Of a stretch of DNA of 64,000 bases, positions 43,349 to 51,803 are shown one piece after another. The notes under the pieces were generated by a model, which saw only the letters and a program-made list of their open reading frames with translations, did no database searches and was not told the origin of the DNA. How positions within the stretch are numbered: the first letter of the stretch is position 1; the number at the start of each line of letters is the position of its first letter. The position numbers and the translations under genes are program-made. The DNA lies in the NCBI GenBank assembly GCA_963836665.1, contig CAWIKL010000001.1, positions 2,976,001-3,040,000 of the forward strand, read 5' to 3'. The stretch comes from JAICSD01 sp963836665 (GTDB taxonomy: Bacteria; Acidobacteriota; Vicinamibacteria; Vicinamibacterales; 2-12-FULL-66-21).

Positions 43349-44709
43349 GCGCCGTCGAGACCGTTGCGCGTGGCGACGCCGTGCAGCGCGCCGGCAAGAA
43401 ACCAGTACTGGATACCCATCTGAGCGACAAAGGGCGTAAAGCTGAAGATCATCGCCGCCGTCCCGAGGTTCGCCGCCAGGATGACGGCTCCACATGTCGC
43501 CAGGCGCGGATGGTTCGAGAGGATCGCGACGCGCCACTCGCCGAGCGCCGTCACCACCAGCGCGCCGCCGTAGAGAACGACCATCAGGATGCCGCCGTCG
43601 ATCATCCAGCCGGCCAGCTGGATCTCGGCCCAGATGGGAGGGTTCAGCTCGGTGAAGGTGCCGAAGTAGCTGGCCGCCATGCCCCAGCGTCCGACGCCAG
43701 CGCCGAAGGGGTGATCCACGAGCAGGTCGCCGAACGCCATGTCGAGGTGTTGGCCGCGCGCAGCGCGGTAAACGCTGAGCGGGTCGGAGGCAAACAACGT
43801 CATGAACCGCTCGCTGATCGCCTGGCCGCCGAGCGCCACGGCCAGGATGAATCCACCGACGAAGATGCTGCCGGCGAGGATCGCAAACTGTGTCGCGCGC
43901 GAGAACTTGCGCTGCCGCGCGAGGGTCAGCGTGTAGGCCAGCATCATTCCGAGCGTCGCCGCCCAGCAGATGCGCACCTGGCTCAAATAGATCGCGCCCA
44001 GCCCGGCACCGGCGAATACGAGCGAGAGCAGCCGCTTCCACGCGGCTGCGTGGCTGATGGCGAAGACGAGCCCGAGCAGCGCAGCGAAGGCGGCTGGCCC
44101 GGCGACCGAACCCGGCGTATCGAACAGCCCCGGCGGTCGCACCATCGTCCGGCCGTCGGGGCCGGTGAAGCTGACGGGGCCAAGCCCCATGTCCTGCTCC
44201 AGCACCACGTGCGAGAACTCGGCTGGCAGCCAGTGCTGCGGATCGTAGACCTGGAGTACGCCGACCACGGAATTGACACCGGCGCAGATGAGCAGGAGCC
44301 ACATGATGCGCGCGAGTCGTTCGGGCGAGTCGACCAGCGCGGGCGCCCAGAAAATCGGGGCCATCACCGCAAAATAGACCGCGATGTGCGCGAGGCCGCC
44401 GATCAGCGTCGGCGTCGACGGGTGGAAAAGACCAATCAAGAGCAGCACCATGACGCCGAAGACCCAACTTTGCGCGTGCGACTGGCGCTGCTTCATCGTT
44501 GGCGATACCACATACCAGCCGAATGCCGCCAAGCTGATCCCGAACGCCGAGGCGCGGATCGGCAGTCGAAACGCCTGTGTGCCGGGGAGGATCAGGATGG
44601 CGGGCAGCGCCGTCTGGCTGATAGCGAACCACTCCGCGAACCCCCACGGCATCTTCGCCGTGGTGGCGATCGCGGCCGGCCGCGCGATCGCCTGCGCGTG
44701 CCCGTTCAT
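43345..44709 (-). CDS. Wzy/O-antigen-ligase-like polymerase
   Basis: 454 residues with about 11-12 hydrophobic helices. A large periplasmic loop lies between residues ~175 and 215 (HVVLEQDMGLGPVSFTGPDG, then RTMVRPPGLFDTPGSVAGPA), and near residue 322 the DLLVDHPFGAGVGRWGMAAS block gives the H-P-x-G-x-G-x-G motif of this superfamily. It probably polymerises lipid-linked repeat units. A second superfamily member sits at 26115, so one may be the polymerase and the other a ligase. ATGA overlaps on both sides. Confidence 0.85.
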   Translation of the reverse strand: MNGHAQAIARPAAIATTAKMPWGFAEWFAISQTALPAILILPGTQAFRLPIRASAFGISLAAFGWYVVSPTMKQRQSHAQSWVFGVMVLLLIGLFHPSTPTLIGGLAHIAVYFAVMAPIFWAPALVDSPERLARIMWLLLICAGVNSVVGVLQVYDPQHWLPAEFSHVVLEQDMGLGPVSFTGPDGRTMVRPPGLFDTPGSVAGPAAFAALLGLVFAISHAAAWKRLLSLVFAGAGLGAIYLSQVRICWAATLGMMLAYTLTLARQRKFSRATQFAILAGSIFVGGFILAVALGGQAISERFMTLFASDPLSVYRAARGQHLDMAFGDLLVDHPFGAGVGRWGMAASYFGTFTELNPPIWAEIQLAGWMIDGGILMVVLYGGALVVTALGEWRVAILSNHPRLATCGAVILAANLGTAAMIFSFTPFVAQMGIQYWFLAGALHGVATRNGLDGA

Positions 44710-45917
44710 GCCGGTACCACCGGGTGCGACACACGCGCATAGAGGTCGATGAACGCGCCGGCGAAGGCCGCTGAGTCGAAGCGGCGCACCGCGACGCGGC
44801 GGGCTTCCGCGCCGAGCCGTTGACGCAGTGCCGGCTGCCCCGCCAGCCGATCGATGGCGCGGGCGAGATCAGCGGCATCCCCGCTCGTCGCTGTCAGCGC
44901 GTCGACGCCGTCTTCGACGAGCTCGGCGGCTCCTCCGGCGCGGCTGACTATGACGGCCCGGCCGCACGCCATTCCCTCGGCGATCACCAGCCCGAACGGC
45001 TCGGGCTCCGTGCTCGCGTGCACGACGACGTCGAGGGCGCGCAACGCCGCGGCGGGAGAATCGGCGAATCCGGTAAAGCCGACACGGTCGGCAATGCCGA
45101 GAGAGAGCGCGCGGCCGCGCAGTTCTTCGATCGTCAGTTGGCTGCCTGCCGTGTCGTAGACCGGCCCGCCGATGACGTAGGCGCGAAACGGCACGGTCGT
45201 CTGCTGCACGGCGCGCAGGAAGACGTCGTGCCCTTTCCAGCGCGCGAAGGTCGCGAGCAGGCCGACGCGGCATGTACCGCGTGGCGCGGGCGGCAGCCCC
45301 GCGCGTGCGTCGAGATCGGCGACGCTCCCCTGGGGCGAGAAGTCGGCGAGATCAACGCCGTTGTGGATCGTGGTGACCGGAGCCGACGCGCCGAGCGCCT
45401 CGACGAGATCGGCGGCGACGCTACGGGAGTTGGCGACGACCGCGGCGACACGGCGGAGGTGGTGTCGCAGCAGGAGGCGGCTGAGCGGACGCGGCGTCAG
45501 GTACTCGTGCACGTGCCAGACGACCGGCACGCCTGGTGTCCCGGCGCGGGCCGCGAGCACGTGCATTTTGAAGCCGTTGCTGTGGATCACGTCGGGCTTC
45601 AGCTCGCCGAGGAGCGCGGCGACCGCACGTCCGTAGGTGCGCGTGGCGGCCAGGGCGCGCGTCAGCGTCGCCGCCCGGCGGCCCGCCGCGACAGGATTGC
45701 GCATCGACCATTCACCGAAGGCGATCAGTGCCTCGGGCATCGGCAGCACGCGCGTGCGCGCCCCGGCGGCGCGCGCACGCTCTTCGAGCGGCCCCGGTCG
45801 CGGTAGTACCACGATCGGATCGGTCCCTGGCGCCGCGGCGAGGCCGCGCAGCAGCGCGAGCAAGCTCGTCTCGGATCCGCCGATGTCGGCGGACACGCTC
45901 AGCAACGCTACGCGCAT
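44706..45917 (-). CDS. GT4 glycosyltransferase
   Basis: 403 residues from the ATG at 45917, overlapping the upstream methyltransferase by 10 bases. N-terminal VALLSVSADIGGSETSLLAL, VIHSNGFKMHVLAARAG near 109, VVWHVHEYLTPRPLSRLL near 129, C-terminal GLLATFARWKGHDVFLRAVQ near 217 and the E-x7-E motif EPFGLVIAE followed by GMACGRAVIVSRAGGAAE. Retaining GT-B enzyme; donor unknown. Confidence 0.9.
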   Translation of the reverse strand: MRVALLSVSADIGGSETSLLALLRGLAAAPGTDPIVVLPRPGPLEERARAAGARTRVLPMPEALIAFGEWSMRNPVAAGRRAATLTRALAATRTYGRAVAALLGELKPDVIHSNGFKMHVLAARAGTPGVPVVWHVHEYLTPRPLSRLLLRHHLRRVAAVVANSRSVAADLVEALGASAPVTTIHNGVDLADFSPQGSVADLDARAGLPPAPRGTCRVGLLATFARWKGHDVFLRAVQQTTVPFRAYVIGGPVYDTAGSQLTIEELRGRALSLGIADRVGFTGFADSPAAALRALDVVVHASTEPEPFGLVIAEGMACGRAVIVSRAGGAAELVEDGVDALTATSGDAADLARAIDRLAGQPALRQRLGAEARRVAVRRFDSAAFAGAFIDLYARVSHPVVPA

Positions 45918-46579
45918 CGCCGCCCTACGAGAACGACGTTGTCGGACAGGCGGCGCGGCGCCAGGGCGGCGACGGCGGCCGGATAGTGCCACGGCGTCAG
46001 CGCCAGCCGTCCCCAGCGCGTGTACTCGACCCCAATCCGTTCGAGCCCGCATTCGGCGGCGATGCGGCGCAGATCCACCTCGAGGAGCGCGGTGCGGTGC
46101 GCCGGATAGTCGCCGTCCTGGAACGCGACGAACATGCCCCTTGTCGCGAGGCACAACAGGCTCAACAGACTGAGCTGATTCGGTGTCGAGATCGCCAGCC
46201 AGCCGCCAGGTTTGGTGACGCGCACCAGCTCCCGTACGAACGCGCGCGGGTTCTCGAGGTGTTCGATGACCTCGATCGCGGCGGCGGTGTCGACGCTGGC
46301 CTCTTCCAGCGGCAGCGGCCCGTCGAGGTTGGCGGCGACGAAAGTGACCTCTGCCGGCAGACCGGGATAGCGCACGGCGTCGACGCCGGTACAGGCCGAG
46401 AACTGCCGTGACGCCATCCGCCACAGGTCGCCGGTGCCGCATCCGGCGTCCAGCAGCCGTCCACCGGCGCCGCGCGCTTCCAGCATACAGATCGCCGTGC
46501 GGTGGATGCGATCGTGCGCGCGGCCGAGGCTGCGTGCCGCACGATCCTGGACCGACGCGTCGAGGTCGGCGCAGGTCAT
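45908..46579 (-). CDS. Class I SAM methyltransferase
   Basis: 223 residues from the ATG at 46579 (ATGA overlap). Motif I LLDAGCGTGDLWRMASRQF near 43, CTGVDAVRYPGLP near 64, TAAAIEVIEHLENPRAFVRE near 99 and GGWLAISTPNQLSLLSLLCL near 130. The compact size and VIEHLENP block resemble ubiE/bioC-like methyltransferases in glycan clusters. The substrate is probably a sugar or lipid-linked intermediate, by context only. Confidence 0.86.
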   Translation of the reverse strand: MTCADLDASVQDRAARSLGRAHDRIHRTAICMLEARGAGGRLLDAGCGTGDLWRMASRQFSACTGVDAVRYPGLPAEVTFVAANLDGPLPLEEASVDTAAAIEVIEHLENPRAFVRELVRVTKPGGWLAISTPNQLSLLSLLCLATRGMFVAFQDGDYPAHRTALLEVDLRRIAAECGLERIGVEYTRWGRLALTPWHYPAAVAALAPRRLSDNVVLVGRRCA

Positions 46580-47646
46580 TGCAGGACGCGCTCGAGCCGC
46601 GCGATCTGGGCCGGGGGGTCGCAGAGCGCCCGCGCGCGTGCCTGGCCCGCCTCGCGCATCCGTGCCCGCAGCGGCGGATCGTCGATCAACCGCTGCAGCG
46701 CGGCCGCCAGCGAGCCACGATCCGGCGACGGCAGCAGCAGCCCGCACGCTGGCGTGACAATCTCCGACGCGCCGCCGAAATCGAAGGTCACGACGGGCAG
46801 GCCGGCGTGGAGGGCCTCGACGAAGGCGATCCCGAATGGCTCCGGTTCCGTGTTGGGCTGGCAGTGCACGTCGGCGGCGGCAAAGAGACGTGACATGTCG
46901 CGGCGCTCTCCCAGGAATCTGACGCGGCCGGCCAGATCGTCGTGCAACGCGCGCGCACGCAGCTCCCGCTCGTACTCAGCTTCGTGGCGCCGTTGTGCGG
47001 CGCCGGCAATCCATACCGTCCAGTCGCCGCGCAACGACGCCGCCGCGTTCAGCAGATCCGCGTGTCCCTTCCAGCGCTCGAACCGGCTGGCGATCAGGAC
47101 GACCGTGGTGGCCATCGCGGCTCCGAGCTCGGCCCGTGTGCTCGCGCGATCGAGGGAACACGGCGCAGGTGGCGAGACCGGCGGCAGCACCACGGCGCGG
47201 CGCACCGCCGGCAGCCAGGCGCCGACGGCGCGCGACGTGTATTCGCTGTTGCAAATCACCAACACTGGACCGAGCCGTGCCGCCCGGCGCTCCGTCCAGT
47301 GCAATCCGTTCAACGCATCGTGCGCGAAGAGCACGCGCCGGTTCGGCGGCAGCACTGGCGCCGCCAGCGCGAACGCCCACGGGGAATGCGCGACGACGCG
47401 ATCGTAGGAACCGACGACCGCGGCCAGGCGCCGCCGCGCCCGCCATACCGACAACGGGCGGCTGAAACGCACGGCGCCCAGGTCGCGTCGCTCTGCCCCC
47501 GCCGCATCGAGCCCCCGCGCCACGCGCCCCTCGAAGGCGAGCGCGAAGGTGTGCGCCGAACCGGCCGGCGTGTGCTCGGCGATTTCCTCGAGAATCCGCT
47601 CGACGCCACCGTAGAGGTTGCCGGCCGCGACGTGCAACACGCGCAT
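46576..47646 (-). CDS. GT4 glycosyltransferase
   Basis: 356 residues from the ATG at 47646; a GTG one codon upstream is equally possible because both overlap the exporter's stop. N-terminal VLHVAAGNLYGGVERILEEI, VLFAHDALNGLHWTERRAAR near 110, C-terminal LIASRFERWKGHADLLNAAA near 182 and the E-x7-E motif EPFGIAFVE with ALHAGLPVVTFDFGGASEIV. First glycosyltransferase downstream of the export genes. Confidence 0.9.
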   Translation of the reverse strand: MRVLHVAAGNLYGGVERILEEIAEHTPAGSAHTFALAFEGRVARGLDAAGAERRDLGAVRFSRPLSVWRARRRLAAVVGSYDRVVAHSPWAFALAAPVLPPNRRVLFAHDALNGLHWTERRAARLGPVLVICNSEYTSRAVGAWLPAVRRAVVLPPVSPPAPCSLDRASTRAELGAAMATTVVLIASRFERWKGHADLLNAAASLRGDWTVWIAGAAQRRHEAEYERELRARALHDDLAGRVRFLGERRDMSRLFAAADVHCQPNTEPEPFGIAFVEALHAGLPVVTFDFGGASEIVTPACGLLLPSPDRGSLAAALQRLIDDPPLRARMREAGQARARALCDPPAQIARLERVLQ

Positions 47647-48461
47647 CACCAGCGCCGACGCGGCACCTCGATCGCGTCGTTGGGTTGTACCGGTGTCGTC
47701 AGGTCCTTCTCGACCTTGATCTGCCGCGGCTTGCCGTCGACCATGCGCGTGATGAAGACGCCGTCCTTGCGCGCAAACTTGCTGAAGCCGCCGGCCGCGT
47801 TGATCAGGTCCAGCACCGTCTTCACGCTCGCCGACAGGTCGTAGGTACCGACGCCGACCACTTCGCCGCGCACGAACACATGCCCTGCTTCCGGCACGTT
47901 GATGACATCTCCGTCCTGCAGGTGGAACGTCGACGCCGCGCCGGTCCCCTCCTCGATGTCGCTGCGCGGGATCGGGATCTCTGACGGCTTCACACCCTGT
48001 CCAGCGCGACGGCGGATGGTGACGACCGATCCCGCCTTCGACGTGAAGCCCCCGGCCTGGTAGATCGCCGACATCAGCGTGTCGTTCCCCTGGATGCGAA
48101 AGCTGCTCGGCACCTTCACGCCGTCGCCATTGACGTAGATCATCTTTGAGCGGAACTCGACGACGTCGACCGTCACCGTCGGGTTGCGGTGGAGATTGCG
48201 CTCGATCAGCAACTGGCGCACTTCGTCCTGGATCTGACGGACGGTCCGATCCTGTGCCTTGACGCGGCCGATGTCCTGGTACTGGAAGGTGCCGTCGACG
48301 TCGACTGTGACTCGCTTATCACTGAACACGTCAGGAATGACGTGGATGTCCAGCTTGTCTTGCGGACCAACCAGGTATTCCTGCGGCGACGGAGCGGCGG
48401 GAGGGGGCGCCGCCGCCGGTACCTGCTGCAGGGCGAAGAGGAGCAGAACGATCGTCGTCAT
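47646..48461 (-). CDS. Polysaccharide export protein (Wza-like, SLBB)
   Basis: 271 residues with a hydrophobic N-terminal export signal. The mature part begins with the Poly_export domain (QEYLVGPQDKLDIHVIPDVF near 27), VTVDVDGTFQYQDIGRVKAQ near 50 and NPTVTVDVVEF near 93. SLBB-type segments follow: MIYVNGDGVKVPSSFRI, SAIYQAGGFTSKAG, VFVRGEVVGVGTYDL, DLINAAGGFSKFARKDGVFI. No lipobox Cys is seen, so unlike E. coli Wza it is probably not a lipoprotein. It would form the export channel with the adjacent barrel protein and the Wzc-like kinase. Confidence 0.9.
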   Translation of the reverse strand: MTTIVLLLFALQQVPAAAPPPAAPSPQEYLVGPQDKLDIHVIPDVFSDKRVTVDVDGTFQYQDIGRVKAQDRTVRQIQDEVRQLLIERNLHRNPTVTVDVVEFRSKMIYVNGDGVKVPSSFRIQGNDTLMSAIYQAGGFTSKAGSVVTIRRRAGQGVKPSEIPIPRSDIEEGTGAASTFHLQDGDVINVPEAGHVFVRGEVVGVGTYDLSASVKTVLDLINAAGGFSKFARKDGVFITRMVDGKPRQIKVEKDLTTPVQPNDAIEVPRRRW

Positions 48462-49676
48462 CAGACCTTCCCCCAGGTCAAAGTCGCATAGATTCGCCGG
48501 CTATCGTAGGTTCGGTCCACCGAGCGCTCGGAGCTGCGGCCTCGCCAGTCGCCGTTGAGGGCCGCGCGCAGGTGATTCCTCAGGTTCCAGCCAGCGCTGA
48601 ATCCATAGTTGTGCGCGGTGTCGTCGGTGTTGCTGCCCGTCAGGTTGGGCGAGCGGTAGTGCAGGCGCGAACGGCCGCCCGACAAGCGCACGTCGACCGG
48701 CCCAGCCACCTGCCAGTTCCAGCCGACCGTCAGCCCCGTCTCGATGTATTCGGCGACGTCTTCTTCGTACCAGGTACTGCAGGTCGCGAGTGAACGTCGC
48801 GTCGATGTGCTGCCGCTCCTTCACCGTGGTCGACAGCGTGACGTTCGACACGAAGCCGCGGTAGTCCGGCACCTGGGCGGAGGCCCCGTCGAAGCGGCGG
48901 TAGCCGAACGACGCCGTGCCGCTGAGGATGGCGAGGGGACTGAAGGTCACCGAGGGCATGACGCGCAGGGATTCAGAATTGCGTTCGGGCGTGAACTCGA
49001 AGCGCGAGCGCTCGCGTGAAACGGTGACCTGCAGCGAGGTCAGCGGCGTCAGCGCGAGGCCGCCGCCGGCGTCGAGCGCCTCGTCGGTGCGGTTCAGTGT
49101 CGTCTGCAGCTCCTGGCCGCGGAAGTCGGCACCGGAATCGAAGGCAGTGGAGCTGCGCCGCGCGCCGGCGTTGACGAAGAAGTTGTCGAACAGCTGCACG
49201 TGGGTGCCGGCGGCGTAGGACTCGTCGTGATGGCGCGCCCGCGCGTCGATCTCGCGATTGAGGCGGTCGCGGGTGTTGGCGAACCCGGCGCTGGCGAACG
49301 GCGTGAACGGGCCGAGATCGAACTCGGCGCGGACGGCACTGCCGACGTTGGTGCCCCCTTCTGACTTGTAGGTCTGGTAATAGACGTAATCCGACGTCGT
49401 CGTATACGAGAAGCGCATCGGGCCGGGATGCATGACGATTTCGAGGCGCGGCGAGATTGTCGCGGTGAAATCAGATTTCGGATCGATCGCCTCGTTGAAC
49501 ACGTTGGTCTCGCGGCCGACGTCACGGATGAGGAGCGCGGGATTGAAGCCGATCGGACCGAGCCGGACGGTGGCCGACTCGACTGGATCGGGCGGTGTGG
49601 CCTGCTGCGCGGCGGCGACGCGCAGGGACAAGGCGAAGACCAGCGGCACCAGCCGCCCGACCGGCGAACGTCTCAT
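48461..49676 (-). pseudogene. Outer-membrane beta-barrel protein, single-base frameshift
   Basis: The ATG at 49676 opens a signal peptide (LVPLVFALSLRVAAAQQATP) and a barrel-like protein rich in alternating aromatic/polar strands (RFSYTTTSDYVYYQTYK, FTPFASAGFANTRDRLNR). Near residue 300 the frame turns Arg-rich after FTRDLQY; the next frame continues WYEEDVAEYIETGLTVGWNW and runs to YATLTWGKV at 48461. One extra base in plus-strand GGTACT (48773-48778) explains it; without it the protein is ~404 residues. Such barrels stand beside Wza-like proteins in many exopolysaccharide loci and may be the outer-membrane exit. Start and stop overlap the neighbours by ATGA/TGATG, so the locus looks otherwise intact. 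Confidence 0.82.
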
Positions 49677-50704
49677 GAGTGGCCGCGCCCTCCCGGCGCG
49701 CTGCGCTGAATGCCGAGCTCCCGCGTCTTGCGGTACAGGTTGGCGCGCTCGATGCCCAGCGTGCGCGCCGCCTCGCTCATGCGCCAGCCGTGCTGCTCGA
49801 GCACTGCCGCGATGTACTCGCGCTCGAACTGTCGTCGCGCCTCGCGCAGGCTGACGGCCGACGGCAGCCGGCGGACCAGCCCGTCGAGCGCCACGGACGG
49901 CAGCAGGTCTTCCTGGCGGAGAAGGCCGGTATCGACGCGGTCAAGTGCGCGGACCAGCATGCCGCGGAGCTCCTCGATGTTGCGCGTCCACGGCAGCGCC
50001 GCCAGCATCGTCAGCGCGGCCGGGGTGAAGCGCGGCGCTTCGCGTCCCAAACCGGCAGCGACGTCGGCGGCCACGCGCTCGACGATCGCGGGGAGATCTC
50101 CAGCGCGCTCACGCAGCGGGGGAATCGTCGCAGGCGAAGGCCCGAAGCGGCGCAGCAGGTCCGGCCGGAAGCGCCGGTCGGCCGCATCGGCCACGATTGA
50201 CGGCGTGGCGGTGGCGATCACGCGCGCGTCGAGGTGGACGCGTTCGCGGCCGGCGACACGCGCCTCGCCGTCGCGCAACACGCGTGCGAGGCGGCGCTGC
50301 AGCGCCGCTGGCAGTTCGCCGACCTGATCGAGAAACAGCGTGCCGCGACGCGCCGCGAGCAGGGCCGCCCCGGAGCCGAGCGTCTCGAGCTCCGTCGCGG
50401 CTGTGGCGCGCGTACCGAATAGCTCGACATCGAGCGCCTGGCGGTCGGAACGCGCGCAGTCGATGCGCACGAAGGGCTGCCCGGCGCGGCTGCAGTCGTG
50501 CACGTAGCGGGCGACGGCCGCCACGTCAAGCCCCTCGTCGGCGAGCAGGAGCAGCGGCGATACGGCCGCCCGCTCGAGCACGGCCCGCGAGTGGCGGACG
50601 GCCGCCGACTCACCGAGCAGCGCCGGTGGCGCGACCACGGGATCGGTCGCCGCGATCTTCCGCCCCTGCGTTCGCGCCGCGATAGAACCATTGTGCGTGG
50701 ACAT
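49673..50704 (-). CDS. Degenerate NtrC-like regulator with Fis-type HTH
   Basis: 343 residues from the ATG at 50704 (a GTG at 50731 is possible). The layout is that of a sigma-54 activator AAA+ domain plus Fis helix-turn-helix. However, the Walker A region reads LLLADEGLDVAAVARYVHD, without G-x4-GK, and the segment after ELFG lacks the GAFTGA loop. Walker B is TLFLDQVGELP (Glu to Gln), followed by RRLARVLRDG, ARVIATATPSIV and FRPDLLRRFG. The C-terminus ends in LREARRQFEREYIAAVLEQH and WRMSEAARTLGIERANLYRK, an intact Fis-like HTH. It is therefore probably a DNA-binding regulator without ATPase or sigma-54 contact. It is the first gene of the 22 kb operon and likely controls it. Confidence 0.85.
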   Translation of the reverse strand: MSTHNGSIAARTQGRKIAATDPVVAPPALLGESAAVRHSRAVLERAAVSPLLLLADEGLDVAAVARYVHDCSRAGQPFVRIDCARSDRQALDVELFGTRATAATELETLGSGAALLAARRGTLFLDQVGELPAALQRRLARVLRDGEARVAGRERVHLDARVIATATPSIVADAADRRFRPDLLRRFGPSPATIPPLRERAGDLPAIVERVAADVAAGLGREAPRFTPAALTMLAALPWTRNIEELRGMLVRALDRVDTGLLRQEDLLPSVALDGLVRRLPSAVSLREARRQFEREYIAAVLEQHGWRMSEAARTLGIERANLYRKTRELGIQRSAPGGRGHS

Positions 50705-50792
50705 CGGAGACAGCTTCGCCCTGTCAGTCACAGGTCACGCGGAGGCGTGGCCGGCCATTGACGACAGATAGGGCTGTGGCAAATAGAGGCAG

Positions 50793-50821
50793 ATTATCAG
50801 GCCATTCGGCCGATGTGTCAA
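50793..50821 (-). promoter_or_regulatory. Sigma-70-type promoter of the exopolysaccharide operon
   Basis: On the minus strand TTGACA (bases 50821-50816) and GATAAT (50798-50793) are separated by exactly 17 bases: a consensus -35 and a one-mismatch -10. Transcription would start near 50786, about 80 bases before the regulator's ATG. No other good promoter is seen in this 148-base gap. Confidence 0.72.
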
Positions 50822-50832
50822 TACAGACACAT
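50813..50832. promoter_or_regulatory. Palindromic operator overlapping the -35 box
   Basis: A perfect 7-bp inverted repeat, ATGTGTC / GACACAT, with a 6-base spacer (AATACA on the plus strand). It contains the TTGACA -35 element of the minus-strand promoter. A factor bound here should block RNA polymerase, pointing to repression, possibly autoregulation by the adjacent Fis-type regulator. Confidence 0.6.
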
Positions 50833-50836
50833 AAAA

Positions 50837-50854
50837 TGCGTCATGATCGACACA
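50837..50854. promoter_or_regulatory. Second operator-like inverted repeat
   Basis: TGCGTC-N6-GACACA has the same half-sites and the same 6-base spacer as the neighbouring perfect palindrome, with one mismatch. The two centres are 23 bases apart, about two helical turns, which would place two dimers on nearly the same face of the DNA, upstream of the -35. Confidence 0.5.
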
Positions 50855-50879
50855 AAACCCGTGCGCCTTGCCGTGTTAC

Positions 50880-51779
50880 TTATCGGCGCTTCATGCGTTC
50901 GAGGGCATCCAGGGTTTTGGGCCAGTCGTCGTGGAGCAGGCGCGACAGGGCGCGATCGGCGAGGAGGCGGCCGCCGGTCTGGCAGGCGGCGCAGTAGTTC
51001 GACTCGTTGCGGGCGTAGACAATTCGCTGGATGGGGCCGCCGCAGCGCGGGCAGGGCTGGCCGTATCTGCCGTGGACCGCCATCTCTGGACGGAAGGCGG
51101 TCACTTTCTCGGGAAACTCATCACCGGCCTCGTCCTGCAGCCGTGCCGTCCACGCTGCGAGCACCTCGCGCGTCGACGCGAGCAGCCGCGTGATTTCGTC
51201 GTCGCTCATCGACTGCGTCAACTTCGCGGGCGACAGGCGTGCCGCGTGCAGGATTTCGTCCGAGTAGGCGTTGCCGATGCCGCTGAATACGTGCGGGTCG
51301 GTGAGAACGCGCTTGAGCGTGTGGTTCTCAGCGCGCAGTGCCTCAGTGAACGCGCCGGGCGCCATCGTGAACACGTCGGCGCCGCCGGGATCCAACGCCT
51401 CGACCGCGGCGGCGCCCGCGACGACATGCAGCGACGCCTGCTTCTTCGTCCCCGCCTCGGTGAAGACGAGCGTGCCGTGGGCAAAGTCGAAGGCGGCGAG
51501 ACCCACTTTGTTTGGTATCGGCGCGCCGGACTCGCGCCAGCGCAGACGTCCCGCAATCATCAGGTGAACTACGGCGAACAGATCGCCGTCGAAGCCGAAG
51601 ACCAGCCGCTTGCCCAGACGCGACAGCGTCACGACGACCCGGCCGTCAAGCGCAGTGAGTGGCGGATCATAGGTCCGGACGAAGAACGCGCTGGTGACGC
51701 GCGTGCGTTCGACCGCGCGGCCGAGGACCCGAGGCCGCAATGCTGAGAGGTAGAGCTCGACGTCCGGAAGCTCCGGCAC
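50880..51779 (-). CDS. Formamidopyrimidine-DNA glycosylase family protein (Fpg/Nei)
   Basis: 299 residues from the GTG at 51779, chosen because it yields the obligatory N-terminus PELPDVE (Pro2 nucleophile, Glu3). A Lys in LGKRLVFGFDGDLFAVVHL matches the conserved DNA-contact lysine. The helix-two-turn-helix (VFSGIGNAYSDEILHAARLS near 167) and the C-terminal zinc finger (CPRCGG ... CAACQ near 249-273) are intact. Base-excision glycosylase/AP-lyase acting on oxidised bases; the Fpg versus Nei choice is not certain. An upstream open extension runs over the divergent gene at 51804 and is rejected. Confidence 0.93.
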   Translation of the reverse strand: MPELPDVELYLSALRPRVLGRAVERTRVTSAFFVRTYDPPLTALDGRVVVTLSRLGKRLVFGFDGDLFAVVHLMIAGRLRWRESGAPIPNKVGLAAFDFAHGTLVFTEAGTKKQASLHVVAGAAAVEALDPGGADVFTMAPGAFTEALRAENHTLKRVLTDPHVFSGIGNAYSDEILHAARLSPAKLTQSMSDDEITRLLASTREVLAAWTARLQDEAGDEFPEKVTAFRPEMAVHGRYGQPCPRCGGPIQRIVYARNESNYCAACQTGGRLLADRALSRLLHDDWPKTLDALERMKRR

Positions 51780-51803
51780 GGCGCAGTAGACTATAGCGTA
51801 TCG

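Noticed and set aside
43349..44878. Upstream extension of the GT4 frame at 42221
   Set aside because: It overlaps the polymerase gene, whose helices and periplasmic motif are clear.
22944..48779. Programmed +1 frameshifting at AGTAC^C
   Set aside because: The same hexamer is read normally in the BY-kinase and cyclase genes and there is no shared stimulatory signal; kept only as a minor alternative to consensus error.
50776..50800. Possible sigma-54 promoter (TGGCCTGATAATCTGC, minus strand)
   Set aside because: GG-to-GC spacing is one base too long and the -12 element is poor; the overlapping TTGACA-N17-GATAAT is much better.
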